64,000 nt of DNA from Pseudomonas turukhanskensis. Its GTDB lineage: Bacteria; Pseudomonadota; Gammaproteobacteria; Pseudomonadales; Pseudomonadaceae. The notes below the pieces were generated by a model. It worked only from the letters and a program-made list of their open reading frames with translations. It made no database searches and was not told the DNA's origin. The stretch spans positions 310,001-374,000 of the forward strand of contig NZ_BSFN01000004.1 of the NCBI RefSeq assembly GCF_027922365.1, in the 5' to 3' direction. This document shows, one piece after another, positions 25,455-34,612 of this stretch (position 1 is its first letter; the number at the start of each line of letters is the position of its first letter). Position numbers and translations under genes: made by a program.

Positions 25455-27581
25455 TCAACCGTGAAGCAGGAATATTCCGACTTGGGGTGCCGGGCTGAGC
25501 CATTGGCGCTCCAATGTCCAGCCGGCCGATTCAGCCAGGCGTTGGATGGATTCCGGGGTGTATTTGTGTGAGCACTCGGTGTGTAGACGTTCGCCTTCGG
25601 CGAAGTGAAAGATCTGCTCCGCGGCTTCGACTTGCTGCTCCTGGGTGCTGACCAAGAACATCTCCATACAGCTTCGCTCAGGGTTCCATTCGGCAACGTG
25701 GAGAAATTGCTCCAGATTGAAGGTGCCGCCGAGCTCGCGATTGATCCGCGCCAACAGGTTTTTGTTGAATTGGGCGGTAATGCCATCGGCATCGTCGTAG
25801 GCAGCTTCAAGTGTGGAAATGTCTTTGAGCATGTCCAGGCCGACGATCAGGCGCGCATCTTGGCCAAGAAAGCGGCGTACCGAACGTAGGAAATCGACCG
25901 AGTCTTGCTGGCAGAAGTTACCCAACGTAGAGCCGGGAAAAAACGCAACCCGCGGCCGGGTTCGGGCGGGCATGGGCAGGTCGGCCAGGTGGCAGAAGTC
26001 GCCTACTTCCGGGGCAACCCAGAGTGCCGGGTAGTCTTTTTGCAGTTGCACGGTGGCATTGCGTAGCGCGGATTCGCTGATATCCAGCGGGATATAGACG
26101 TCCAGTTGTGGCGATGCTTCCAGCACCAGGCGGGTTTTGAGGCTGGCACCGCTGCCGAACTCGATGAGCGCGGCGCCATCCGGGATGCAGGCTGAAAGGT
26201 CTTGGGCGATGTCTTTCAGCAAGGCGGTTTCGGCTCGTGTGGGGTAGTACTCGCGGGTACGGCAGATGGCTTCAAACAGTTCTGAACCGGCTGCATCGTA
26301 GAAGTATTTCGGCGCCAGGCTTTTTTCAGCTTTGCCCAGGCCGGCTCGCACGTCCTGGGCAAAGGCGCTGGTGTAATTGGCGGTGCCTGCCGTGTCGGAC
26401 TCATGAGCCGAAGGCAAGTCGCGGGCCAGGCGCAGGCCGGAGAACATCCAGCGTTGGCCGGGGTAAAAAAAGTTGCGATAGCTTAGGCGCGAATGGCCTG
26501 GTGGTGTCACGCAGGAACCGCCGCGTAGCACCAGTTGGCTAACCATAAATTTACCGTTGTATTCGCCAACCGCGCTGTTGGCGGGGCGAAAGCCGGGGTA
26601 GGGCGCATAAGCGCTTTGGGTCCATTGCCATGCGCTGTCTTCGATCTGTTCAAGCAAGCCCGAGCGCGCCGCAATTTCCCATTCGGTTTCGGTCGGCAGG
26701 CGCGCCTCGGCCCAGCTGGCGTAGGCGCAGGCTTCGTAGTAGCTGATATGCATCACTGGCGCTGCCGGGTCGATTTCCCGCAGCCCCGCCAGACTCATCT
26801 GCTGCCAACCTCGAGCGTTGCGTTGCCAATACAGGGGCGCTTCCCAGCCCTCTGTTTGAACCGTTGTCCACCCCTCGGACAACCAGAGCTCGACGCGGTT
26901 GTAACCGCCAGCACTCATGAAAGCCAGCCACTCGCCGTTACTCACCAGTCGATCGCTGATTTCGAAGGGCTGCAACCACGTGGCGTGGCGCGGGTTTTCA
27001 TTATCGAAAGAAAATTCGTCGCCTATATGACCAAGCTCCACCATTCCGCCGGCCATCAATTGGAAATGGCCATGACGATCACCGGACGGTTCTCGCCAGT
27101 TAGTTGCATAGGCAGGCTTGAGCGGCGAAAGACTGAACAGATGCAGCACGTCCATAAGGAGCAATTCCTGATGCTGCTGTTCGTGGGCCAGGCCCAGTTC
27201 GATCAAAGCAGGCAAACCGGCCGCCAGCGGGCTGGAAAGCAGGCCCTGCATGTGTTCGTCGACATGGCGCCGGTAGTCTCTCACGCGGGCAATGCTCGGG
27301 CGGCTCAGCATGCCTCGTTGAGGACGGGGTTGGCGTGGGCCCAGGGCTTCGTAGTACGAGTTGAAGAGGAAGGCGAAACTGGGGTCGAAAACTTGGTAGC
27401 CCTGCAGGTGTTCCTTTAGGAGGAAGGTTTCGAAGAACCAAGTGGTGTGGGCGATATGCCACTTTGCTGGACTGGCATCAGGCATGGATTGCACCACCAT
27501 GTCCTCATCGCTCAGCGGCGCTATGAGAGATTCGGTTTGACGGCGTACATGCAGATAACGCTCAAGTAGGCTGGTGTTCAT
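25455..27581 (-). CDS. EgtB-EgtD fusion: ergothioneine biosynthesis
   Basis: One 708-residue protein carries two steps usually encoded by two genes. Residues 1 to about 395 are EgtB, the non-heme iron sulfoxide synthase. It has a DinB-like domain with likely iron ligands His45, His133 and His137 (KWHIAHTTW, HEQQHQEL), then a formylglycine-enzyme-like domain ending GGSCVTPPGHSRLSYRNFFYP. Residues about 400-708 are EgtD, the SAM-dependent histidine trimethyltransferase (KYFYDAAGSELFEAI, EFGSGASLKTRLVL, FFPGSTLGNF). There is a single in-frame reading through the junction and one ribosome site (GAGG, 7 bases before ATG). No other egt gene is in the window. Confidence 0.93.
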   Translation of the reverse strand: MNTSLLERYLHVRRQTESLIAPLSDEDMVVQSMPDASPAKWHIAHTTWFFETFLLKEHLQGYQVFDPSFAFLFNSYYEALGPRQPRPQRGMLSRPSIARVRDYRRHVDEHMQGLLSSPLAAGLPALIELGLAHEQQHQELLLMDVLHLFSLSPLKPAYATNWREPSGDRHGHFQLMAGGMVELGHIGDEFSFDNENPRHATWLQPFEISDRLVSNGEWLAFMSAGGYNRVELWLSEGWTTVQTEGWEAPLYWQRNARGWQQMSLAGLREIDPAAPVMHISYYEACAYASWAEARLPTETEWEIAARSGLLEQIEDSAWQWTQSAYAPYPGFRPANSAVGEYNGKFMVSQLVLRGGSCVTPPGHSRLSYRNFFYPGQRWMFSGLRLARDLPSAHESDTAGTANYTSAFAQDVRAGLGKAEKSLAPKYFYDAAGSELFEAICRTREYYPTRAETALLKDIAQDLSACIPDGAALIEFGSGASLKTRLVLEASPQLDVYIPLDISESALRNATVQLQKDYPALWVAPEVGDFCHLADLPMPARTRPRVAFFPGSTLGNFCQQDSVDFLRSVRRFLGQDARLIVGLDMLKDISTLEAAYDDADGITAQFNKNLLARINRELGGTFNLEQFLHVAEWNPERSCMEMFLVSTQEQQVEAAEQIFHFAEGERLHTECSHKYTPESIQRLAESAGWTLERQWLSPAPQVGIFLLHG

Positions 27582-27882
27582 CGGTCATCCTCTAGCACCG
27601 TTCCCACAATAATCTGCTCTGCCGGCGGTTCGTCGGATCGCGGCAGACTGGCAGAGTTTTGCGGCGGGCGATTTTTCGCCTTGGTTCGGGTTATAGGTCT
27701 GATGCGGCAGGTTCTAAAAAAGTTCGTGGCCGTTCGCGCATTGGCCGCTGAGCGGCTGGCTGATCCAGCGTAGCAGGGGATTTGAAGGGCTCGGAAGGGC
27801 GGCCAGCTCATCGGATGGATGGTGGCAATAGAGCACCATGACCAGAATCTGCTGGCCATGGCAACGTAGAGTCGGCGTGCTG
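27582..27882. other. 301-bp gap upstream of the EgtBD gene
   Basis: It holds the egtBD promoter region on the minus strand and the 3' flank of the secreted-protein gene. A 41-codon minus-strand frame ending near 27715 (GQCANGHELF) is open but lacks a ribosome site, so I do not call it. No hairpin terminator or repeat was seen. Confidence 0.5.
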
Positions 27883-28203
27883 CTAGCTGCCGGGGCTGTC
27901 GCTTGTGCGCTCGCCACCTGCGTCGGTTGAAGGCGGGGATCCGTCGGGGGCCTGCGTATTACCTTTTGTTTTCTCTTGGTCGGTGCCGTCAGTGCCTGGC
28001 GTTGGGGCACCTTGGTGGTCGTCGATGCCGGTGCCATCGTCGACACCTGCGCCCGGCGTTGGCAAGGTTGGCGGCGTTGGATTGGTCGGGCCTGTGCTGG
28101 CAGGACCAAGTTCAGTTCTATCGACACCGTCGGCGGCGAAGGTGCCTGGCAAGTTCGCCACCAGGCCTAGCAAGCAGAGCGCAAACAGCTTGGCTTTGTT
28201 CAT
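27883..28203 (-). CDS. Small secreted Pro/Gly/Thr-rich protein
   Basis: A 106-residue protein with a clean signal peptide (MNKAKLFALCLLGLVANLPGTFAADG). The mature part is low-complexity and probably unfolded, rich in Pro, Gly, Thr and Asp (PASTGPTNPTPPTLPTPGAG, DGTGIDDHQGAPTPG). I recognise no family. It lies 69 bp downstream of the receiver-only gene on the same strand, at the end of the Roc/Bvg-like operon, so it could be a product or target of that system. It also looks like the island edge, before codon use returns to normal in egtBD. Confidence 0.6.
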   Translation of the reverse strand: MNKAKLFALCLLGLVANLPGTFAADGVDRTELGPASTGPTNPTPPTLPTPGAGVDDGTGIDDHQGAPTPGTDGTDQEKTKGNTQAPDGSPPSTDAGGERTSDSPGS

Positions 28204-28272
28204 GGCTTATCTCTCTTGCATATCAATGGCTACCTAACTTAGGCGGGCGGCCTGCCATCCGGGTTCGTAAAA

Positions 28273-28830
28273 TCAGATCAATGGCAAACGCCGCCGTGGT
28301 ACTCGTACCTGGGTGCATAACTCAGGAGCGCGGGGAGTCAGCGGGGGCGCTTCCGCCTGCACCTGATCCGGTATCGAGGGGCATTCCACGTGCGTTGCAA
28401 ATGATTTGGAGGGCCGGTGAGCTAGCTTGATCTTGTGCTGCTTGAGGGCATTGAGCGGAACCAGGGAGAAACCTGCCATCAGTCCTCGGAGAACTGCGAT
28501 CAACTCCTCGCTCGTGCTCTCCTCACTAAGAAACCCTGAGGCTCCGGCGCGGATGTACGCTTGCGTTGCACGTGTAAGGGCAAAGGAGGAGTACATCAGA
28601 ACACTTACCTTTTTACCTAAGCGCGCAATTTTCGAGACTACAACTGCCTGCTTCCGGACTGCTCCCCGGAAGTTGAAGATAACGATATCCGGAACATGAA
28701 CTTCAGTGAGAACCAGCGCCTGCTCCAATGAAGTGGCATCGGCACATATTATAAAATCGAACTCCTGACATACATTTCTGAGATAACTGCGTATTGCTAG
28801 TCGATCACTTGCTATCAAAATTTTACACAT
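28273..28830 (-). CDS. Receiver-only response-regulator-like protein lacking the phosphoacceptor
   Basis: A 185-residue protein. Residues 1-120 have the receiver fold of NarL-type regulators (MCKILIASDRLAIRSYLRNVC, HVPDIVIFNFRG, VSVLMYSSFALTRATQAYIRAGASGFLSEEST). The phosphoacceptor position is Asn53 (IVIFNF) and the conserved Lys after 'GFL' is Ser, so it should not be phosphorylated. Asp9 is kept. No helix-turn-helix follows; instead there is a basic, proline-rich tail of about 55 residues (CTQVRVPRRRLPLI). It is downstream of a RocA1-like regulator in the same operon. AGGAAG precedes the ATG. I infer a protein-interaction role. Confidence 0.75.
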   Translation of the reverse strand: MCKILIASDRLAIRSYLRNVCQEFDFIICADATSLEQALVLTEVHVPDIVIFNFRGAVRKQAVVVSKIARLGKKVSVLMYSSFALTRATQAYIRAGASGFLSEESTSEELIAVLRGLMAGFSLVPLNALKQHKIKLAHRPSKSFATHVECPSIPDQVQAEAPPLTPRAPELCTQVRVPRRRLPLI

Positions 28831-28966
28831 GCGCTTCCTGCGCTCCTCTCAATGGACTACCCACTAGATGAGTAGCTGAGATTATGAGGAGCGTAGGGGA
28901 TCAGATGCAGGAACGTTCTGAAGAGTTGCGTGTAAAGTTAAGTGCCTAGCATTCAATGCTCTCGGT

Positions 28967-29593
28967 TCAGCCTAGGCCATTACGTTTTGCGAAGTCCACG
29001 AGGGCCACGAGATTGAAAGCGTTTAACTTCAACTGTAGTCGAGTCTTGTAGGTGCTGATGGTTTTGTTGCTGAGCAGGAGAGAGTCACCGATTTCCTTGT
29101 TGGACTTGCCTTGGGCCAACATCTGCAACACCATGATTTCCCGATCCGACAAGCTATTGAGCATCGCGTGTTCGCTGCTGTTGGATATGGTTGGGTTTAC
29201 TGTACTCAGTATATCAGTTGGGAAAAAGCTGTAGCCGGACAGTGCCGCCCATACTGCGCGTTGAAGCTCCTCCAAGTTGTCTCCTTTGGTTACAAACCCC
29301 GCTGCTCCAGCTTTCATGCAACGGAATGCCAGAAGATCAGCTGGTTGCGAGGTGAGAATCAATACCCGCGGCCGTGGCTTCAGTGTGCTGATTCGAGCAA
29401 GTACCTCAAGGCCATCGATTTTTGGAATACCGATGTCGAGTATGACCAGTTCTGGCCGGTGATTTCTAATGAGAGTTAGCGCATCCACTCCATTGTCGGT
29501 TTCGCCGACGAGAGTATGGCCTTCGCGCTCCAGTAGCAGCTTGACGGCCAGGCGGATTACCGGATGATCGTCGACGATAAGTACTTTGCCCAT
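28967..29593 (-). CDS. NarL/FixJ-family response regulator (BvgA/RocA1-like)
   Basis: A 208-residue transcription regulator. The receiver (1-120) is intact: DD at 8-9, phosphoacceptor Asp53 in VILDIGIP, Thr near 81, and Lys in FVTKGDN. The LuxR-type helix-turn-helix (about 145-205) reads LSDREIMVLQMLAQGKSNKEIGDSLLLSNKTISTYKTRLQLKL. It begins 13 bp after the hybrid kinase stop codon, its probable cognate partner by phosphorelay. Target genes are not in the window unless they include the flanking secreted protein. Confidence 0.9.
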   Translation of the reverse strand: MGKVLIVDDHPVIRLAVKLLLEREGHTLVGETDNGVDALTLIRNHRPELVILDIGIPKIDGLEVLARISTLKPRPRVLILTSQPADLLAFRCMKAGAAGFVTKGDNLEELQRAVWAALSGYSFFPTDILSTVNPTISNSSEHAMLNSLSDREIMVLQMLAQGKSNKEIGDSLLLSNKTISTYKTRLQLKLNAFNLVALVDFAKRNGLG

Positions 29594-29606
29594 AAAGATT
29601 CCGTTA

Positions 29607-32600
29607 TTAAGTTGTTGGTTGTGTGCCGAGCGGATTTAGCTCGTGCGCAAGAGCAGCTTGTAGCAGTTGAAGCGTCGTACTGAGGTGGGTGGCTAATACC
29701 TTAAGTTTTTCATGCGAAGCTCCCTCTGCAAGCTGGTCTTCATATGATTGTGCGGCGTCTACAAGCGCCTTTGAATTTATGAGTCTTGCTACCCCTTTTA
29801 GTCGATGAGCGAGTAAAGAAATTTCTTTCCATTGGGATTCTTGAATTTTTTCGTTGAGCTGCTCCAAGTCGAGTCCGTTGCTGGTGTGCAACTGAGTCAT
29901 TAACATAATTGCTAGCTTTTCGTTTCCGTTCGTAATTGCAGAGATGCAGGATTTGTCTACTAGCTCGCCTGAATCGTCAGGTTTTACGGTGTGTTCGTTT
30001 ACAGGTCCGACGGACCTAGGCTCAAGACTTTCTATGCAGGCCGACAGTTCATTTAGACTCACCGGTTTGAAAAGACAGCCATCCATCCCCGCCTCTAAAC
30101 AGCGAATACGCTCTTCTGGTTGAGCATTCGCCGTAAACCCCATTATCCAGCAGGGTGTCTGGTTAGTTTTAATTTCGTGAACGCGCCATTGCCGGCTCAG
30201 TTCGTAGCCATCCATAACAGGCATGCTGCAGTCAGTTATGATCAGGTCGAATTTTTCTCTGTGAAGTAGTGTCAATGCCTGTGCGCCATCTTCAGCTTGG
30301 CGAACTGTGTGACCAAGAAACTCCAATTGTTGGCTAAGTAGCAAGCGATTGGCTGGGTGATCATCGACGAGGAGCACAGTCAGTTGGCGCTGCATGGCTT
30401 TATTCGCAAGGGGCACATTTGAAGGGCTGCAGTCTGCTTCCATTTCGGGAACGGTTAGCCTAACGGTGACGCAAGTGCCCTGTGACGGAGTGCTGTGAAG
30501 CTCGAGCGTCCCCCCCATCAGCTCTATCAGTTGGCGACAAATTGCCAAGCCAAGGCCAGTACCACCGCGGTTGTGGTTGACTGTCGTGGCTTGTGTGAAT
30601 GGTTTGAATAGTTTCTCCTGGTCTTCGCTCGAGATGCCGATTCCACTATCAACTATCTCAACGGTTAGCCGGGCGCCTTCTGAGGAGCTGAGACTGCTCA
30701 CGTTTATGTTGATGCCGCCAGCATCTGTAAACTTTATCGCGTTACTTAGAATGTTGGACAAAACTTGCTTGAACCGCCCAGCGTCCATCATTACATCGCG
30801 ATCGGCCTGTATATTTTCGTTTATGTTTAGAAATAGGCCTTTCTGACGTGCAACACCACTAAATACTCTGCTTACGGAGTTGACGATCTCGGAAAGATTG
30901 CTGCGCTGTGTCATAAGAGTCATGTTCCCAGATTCGATTTTGGCGAGATCGAGAATGTCGTCGATCAGCTCAATCAGTGATTTGGAGGAGCCGTAGGCAA
31001 CTACCAGATCTTCACGGTCCCACGAATAGCCTTGATCTATCCGCTGGATTGTCAACTCGAGCAAGCCAATGATCGCGTTAAGCGGCGTTCGGATTTCATG
31101 GCTCATGACAGCCAGAAAGCGGCTTTTCGCCTCGTTCGCCTGCACAGCTCGGTCATAGGAGTTGCGCAGTTGCTGTAGCAAGAGAACGTTAGACGTCATG
31201 TCAGCGTAGGCGGAGATGAGGCCAACGGTGGTGCCGTTTTTGTCTGTATAGGGGCGGTCCCACTGCCTGAATGTCAGGTGACTACCGTTTATTGTTGCGT
31301 CGAACTGCCTCTGCTCAGCGACACCGTTCTTTAATGTTTGAAAATAAAGGCGCTGGTGTTCGTCTGCGTGAGCCCGCTCGACATCAAGAAAATCGAAGTT
31401 GTTCTTGCCCAGGACCTGCCCAGGTTGCACCCGTAGCTGCGAGTAAAACACTTGGTTGCAGAATACAAACCGCCCTTGGCTATCTCTCACCGAAATTGCC
31501 ATCGGAATGCTATCCAAAAGCATGCTTCGGAACCCTAAGTGCTCAGCTTCTTGCCGCATGAGGCGGCGCTTTACGTAAAGATATCCGATCAGAATAATGA
31601 ACAGGAACGAACTGAGTGCTGCGAAAAGGCTGAGCAGACGAAAAGAAGTGATGTACTCCTTCCATACGCTAGTCTGGGCGGGTGCAACCGCCTTCCAGTT
31701 GCTCATCAGTCCATTGATATGGTTCGGGCCAAGTTGTTCGATGATTTTTGATAGTACGCCGTAAAGTATTGAGTGTTCCGCCTGTACGGCGAATGGAAGG
31801 TTTGCCGGGAAATTTGGCAGCGATGTGGCGACTTTAAGATCGTCAGAAAAATATTGTCTGATAAGGTATGTGGCTGTTGGCAACAAGGAAATTGCTGCGT
31901 CGACTTCTCCGTTGGCAACGGCTACCAGGCTGTCTAGCTGCGACTCTTTTTTAATCAGTTGGGCCGATGGTTCGGCCTGCAACAACTTGTCGCTTACAAA
32001 ATTACTTCGCAAGATCGCTACCTTTTTCCCTTTCAGGTCGGAAATAGTGGAGATTTCACTATGTTTGGTTGTTACCAACGCGAAACTATTAAAAAGATAT
32101 GGCTCGGTAAAGCGAAGGTACTTAGCTCGTTCCTCATTGGGTAAAAGGGTCAAGGTCATGTCGACGTGTTTATTGCGCAGTTGCTGCTCCAACTCAGTTA
32201 AAGAAGGCACATCAACGACTCTGAAATTTATGCCTGCAGCCTGGCTAATTATGGCAAGTAAATCTATTGCAACGCCTCGCAACTCGCCTGACTCATCGTA
32301 GAAGCTATAGGGTGGTAACGAAGAGTTGATCGCGACCACGACGTCAGGGTGCCCGTTGAGCCATTGCTGCTCTTCTGTGGTAAACGCAATTTCCCCTGGG
32401 TGATCAACTTCTATATTGACCGCCCAGTAGTTGGTTATCTTATTTTTTTCTGCCGTTGCTGTGCTGGATAAAATTTTATTAAACAGAGACTGTAAAACTA
32501 TGTCTTTTTTGGCAAAGAGAAAGCTGTAACCATTTTTATTGAGGGTTTTGGCTTCGTACATGTGAATGTGTGGAAGTTCGCCCTGACCCTTATAGTAGCC

Positions 32601-33278
32601 AATCACTGTTGGGTCGCCTACGTACCAACGTTGTTGCTGGTATTCAACGGCATGCAGTGCTTCAAGTGCCGATTTAAATGGGACTGGGGTTGCCTGCTCG
32701 AAGTGCTGTTGAATTTCCTGTGCAGACAAAAAGTCGCCAGAATAAGCTACTTCACCTTGTACCTTAATCTTGGAAAATTCCAGTTCGGTGCCGCGTCCAA
32801 CAATGGCGGGCGTGTTGAAAACATAGGGTAAGGAAGAGATGAACGCAGCATTGGGTTGATCTCTTGCATTGCCCCTGGCCAATACGTCGATATCTCCTTC
32901 TTGAAGGGCGTGTTGCGCCGATTTCCAGTCTGGGTAAAGCACAACTTTGGCTTGTACGTTCAGACTGGTTGTAATGAGATGGAAGTAATCGGCTACGATG
33001 CCTTTCAGGTTTGGTCCTTGCAGGATCTCATAGGGCTCGAAAACTTCTCTACTTATCCCCAGCGTAAGCGATTTTTTGCGGTCCAACCACGCCCTCGATT
33101 CTACTCCGATCGCGATCCGTGTTGCTGGCGTGGTTATGGTCGGAGACAGGGTAACCAACTCAAATGCTTTTGCAGGTGATGCGATTAGAAACAGCAAAGT
33201 TCCAAGCAGCGCAGCCAGCCTAACCATTGGACTGGTGCGCAGAGAAACTGCTGTGTTGTTTTTATTGTTAAGCATCAC
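29607..33278 (-). CDS. BvgS/EvgS/RocS1-like hybrid sensor histidine kinase
   Basis: A 1223-residue unorthodox kinase. It has a signal/anchor N-terminus and two periplasmic solute-binding (SBP_bac_3) domains (about 55-290 and 300-535). A membrane helix near 560-580 (LFAALSSFLFIILIGYLYV) leads to a PAS domain (about 600-715). The histidine kinase has His727 in MSHEIRTPLNAI and an ATPase domain; the receiver has Asp1016 (TDCSMPVMDG); the C-terminal Hpt has His1158 (AHRLKGVAR). All relay residues are intact. It is flanked by a RocR-like gene upstream and a NarL-type regulator downstream, as in rocS1-rocA1-rocR (sad) of P. aeruginosa. Base composition is clearly more AT-rich than nearby genes. Confidence 0.9.
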   Translation of the reverse strand: MMLNNKNNTAVSLRTSPMVRLAALLGTLLFLIASPAKAFELVTLSPTITTPATRIAIGVESRAWLDRKKSLTLGISREVFEPYEILQGPNLKGIVADYFHLITTSLNVQAKVVLYPDWKSAQHALQEGDIDVLARGNARDQPNAAFISSLPYVFNTPAIVGRGTELEFSKIKVQGEVAYSGDFLSAQEIQQHFEQATPVPFKSALEALHAVEYQQQRWYVGDPTVIGYYKGQGELPHIHMYEAKTLNKNGYSFLFAKKDIVLQSLFNKILSSTATAEKNKITNYWAVNIEVDHPGEIAFTTEEQQWLNGHPDVVVAINSSLPPYSFYDESGELRGVAIDLLAIISQAAGINFRVVDVPSLTELEQQLRNKHVDMTLTLLPNEERAKYLRFTEPYLFNSFALVTTKHSEISTISDLKGKKVAILRSNFVSDKLLQAEPSAQLIKKESQLDSLVAVANGEVDAAISLLPTATYLIRQYFSDDLKVATSLPNFPANLPFAVQAEHSILYGVLSKIIEQLGPNHINGLMSNWKAVAPAQTSVWKEYITSFRLLSLFAALSSFLFIILIGYLYVKRRLMRQEAEHLGFRSMLLDSIPMAISVRDSQGRFVFCNQVFYSQLRVQPGQVLGKNNFDFLDVERAHADEHQRLYFQTLKNGVAEQRQFDATINGSHLTFRQWDRPYTDKNGTTVGLISAYADMTSNVLLLQQLRNSYDRAVQANEAKSRFLAVMSHEIRTPLNAIIGLLELTIQRIDQGYSWDREDLVVAYGSSKSLIELIDDILDLAKIESGNMTLMTQRSNLSEIVNSVSRVFSGVARQKGLFLNINENIQADRDVMMDAGRFKQVLSNILSNAIKFTDAGGININVSSLSSSEGARLTVEIVDSGIGISSEDQEKLFKPFTQATTVNHNRGGTGLGLAICRQLIELMGGTLELHSTPSQGTCVTVRLTVPEMEADCSPSNVPLANKAMQRQLTVLLVDDHPANRLLLSQQLEFLGHTVRQAEDGAQALTLLHREKFDLIITDCSMPVMDGYELSRQWRVHEIKTNQTPCWIMGFTANAQPEERIRCLEAGMDGCLFKPVSLNELSACIESLEPRSVGPVNEHTVKPDDSGELVDKSCISAITNGNEKLAIMLMTQLHTSNGLDLEQLNEKIQESQWKEISLLAHRLKGVARLINSKALVDAAQSYEDQLAEGASHEKLKVLATHLSTTLQLLQAALAHELNPLGTQPTT

Positions 33279-33317
33279 ATTCGCTCTAATAGCCGTTAAA
33301 TCGACTTGAGTTCCGCA

Positions 33318-34520
33318 TTAGTTGTTTTTCTTCAAAGACCTGTATTTTTCGTGATGTTTTAACCACTTCAGGAGGTTTTTGGCGGAGACAGGTGGGGAAA
33401 ATAGGTACCCTTGGCCCACCGGGCAGCCCATTTTTTGGAGTAAATGGAGTTGCTCGGTTGTCTCTATGCCTTCGGCTACCAATTGAATGTCCATTTCCTT
33501 GCTCAGCTTCGCCATATTGGCGACGGCGAGTCTGCTGCGTTGGTTGTATGGGATGCTCTGTGCAAAGCTCATGTCTAACTTGAGTTCTGTACAAGGCAGA
33601 TCACACACTCGCTGTAAAGATGATAAGCCGACACCAAAATCGTCAATCGAGACGCCACAATCTAGTAATCGGAGTTGAATAAGGTTTGTCATACACACGA
33701 TGGGCGATTTCAGAATGCCGCACTCTGTTACCTCCAGTATGAGGTTGTGGCCGGGAAACTTTTTATCGTTGAGCATTTCGGCAATTTTTTTATGAAAATC
33801 CGGTTTGCACAGCTGGATTGCATCGACGTTCACGGCGAGTTTGAAGTCTTTGTCAAACTGCTGTTCGGTTGTCCAAGTTAACGCTTGATCAAGAATGTCT
33901 AACATCATCGCGTCGATATGCCCAAAACGCTTGGCGATGTCCATGAATGCACCAGGTCCTAAAATACCCCAGTTAGGATGGTTCCAGCGCATAAGGATTT
34001 CGGCGCCAATGACTTCCATTGTCTGAAGATTGACTTTAGGTTGATAGAAAGGAATGAACTGATTTTTTTCGGCTGCATTAGCAATTACCTTGGCTGGGAA
34101 AGTATCTACTGCAGCCTTGGCTGTCTCATTCCCTTGATCTGGGCGGTACTTTAGCAGAGCTGATTGCACCTCCATTTTAGTAAAAGGTTTGCCCAGCTCT
34201 GCAAGTACTGTGTATTGGCAATTGTTTGCAATTTTTCTGATTGGTGCCAGCAAGTAAGATGGCATTTCATTTATCAATAACAGATAGTTAATTCGGCCGT
34301 AAGTTTGGATTTGGTTTAGTAGGTGGAGTTCATGTGCGTTGGGTGCTGTAATGGTGCAGATAAATATATCGAAATTACCTTCGTCTCGAGCGAGGTCGAT
34401 GGCGTTCTGATAAGTTTCTGCAATGAAAAGCCGGGAGTAACCCAGCGATTTAAGTGTGGCCGCCAGAGCTTGCTGAGCAAGCGGGTGATCTTGCGAGATA
34501 AGGATTTTTGGCTGGGCCAC
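33318..34520 (-). CDS. RocR-like REC-EAL protein with Thr in place of the phosphoacceptor Asp
   Basis: A 400-residue protein: receiver (1-120) plus EAL c-di-GMP phosphodiesterase domain (about 150-395). I place the start at GTG 34520, with AGGAA 8 bases upstream; the longer TTG start adds six residues. With this start the phosphoacceptor position is residue 56, as in RocR, but it is Thr (FDIFICTITAP). Asp11 and Lys111 remain. EAL catalytic features look kept: E-I-L at 174-176 (AEILMRW), EVTE, DDFGVGLSS, LKLD and AEGIET. It is probably active but not switched by phosphate. It is the first gene of the operon, 39 bp before the kinase gene. Confidence 0.85.
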   Translation of the reverse strand: MAQPKILISQDHPLAQQALAATLKSLGYSRLFIAETYQNAIDLARDEGNFDIFICTITAPNAHELHLLNQIQTYGRINYLLLINEMPSYLLAPIRKIANNCQYTVLAELGKPFTKMEVQSALLKYRPDQGNETAKAAVDTFPAKVIANAAEKNQFIPFYQPKVNLQTMEVIGAEILMRWNHPNWGILGPGAFMDIAKRFGHIDAMMLDILDQALTWTTEQQFDKDFKLAVNVDAIQLCKPDFHKKIAEMLNDKKFPGHNLILEVTECGILKSPIVCMTNLIQLRLLDCGVSIDDFGVGLSSLQRVCDLPCTELKLDMSFAQSIPYNQRSRLAVANMAKLSKEMDIQLVAEGIETTEQLHLLQKMGCPVGQGYLFSPPVSAKNLLKWLKHHEKYRSLKKNN

Positions 34521-34597
34521 GTTGGTGTTCCTACACAAATTTAAAGTGGAGGAAATATCCCAGTCATCCCAAAGTCTTTATGTAGATCTCATCCCTA

Positions 34598-34612
34598 TTT
34601 TCCGTAGGAAAA
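34598..34612. promoter_or_regulatory. Perfect 6-bp inverted repeat in the divergent region between the two signalling clusters
   Basis: TTTTCC-gta-GGAAAA lies in the 364-bp region (34521-34884) between the divergent REC-EAL operon and the Cache-type kinase gene, 78 bp from the former start. It could be a site for the NarL-type regulator. A weak TTATAG -10-like element follows at 34616. I see nothing else in the gap: no ORF, repeat or terminator. Confidence 0.4.

Noticed and set aside
25309..28203. tRNA-Ser as the attachment site of an island containing the Roc/Bvg-like operon
   Set aside because: No integrase and no second copy of the tRNA 3' end were seen, and the normal-looking egtBD gene lies between.
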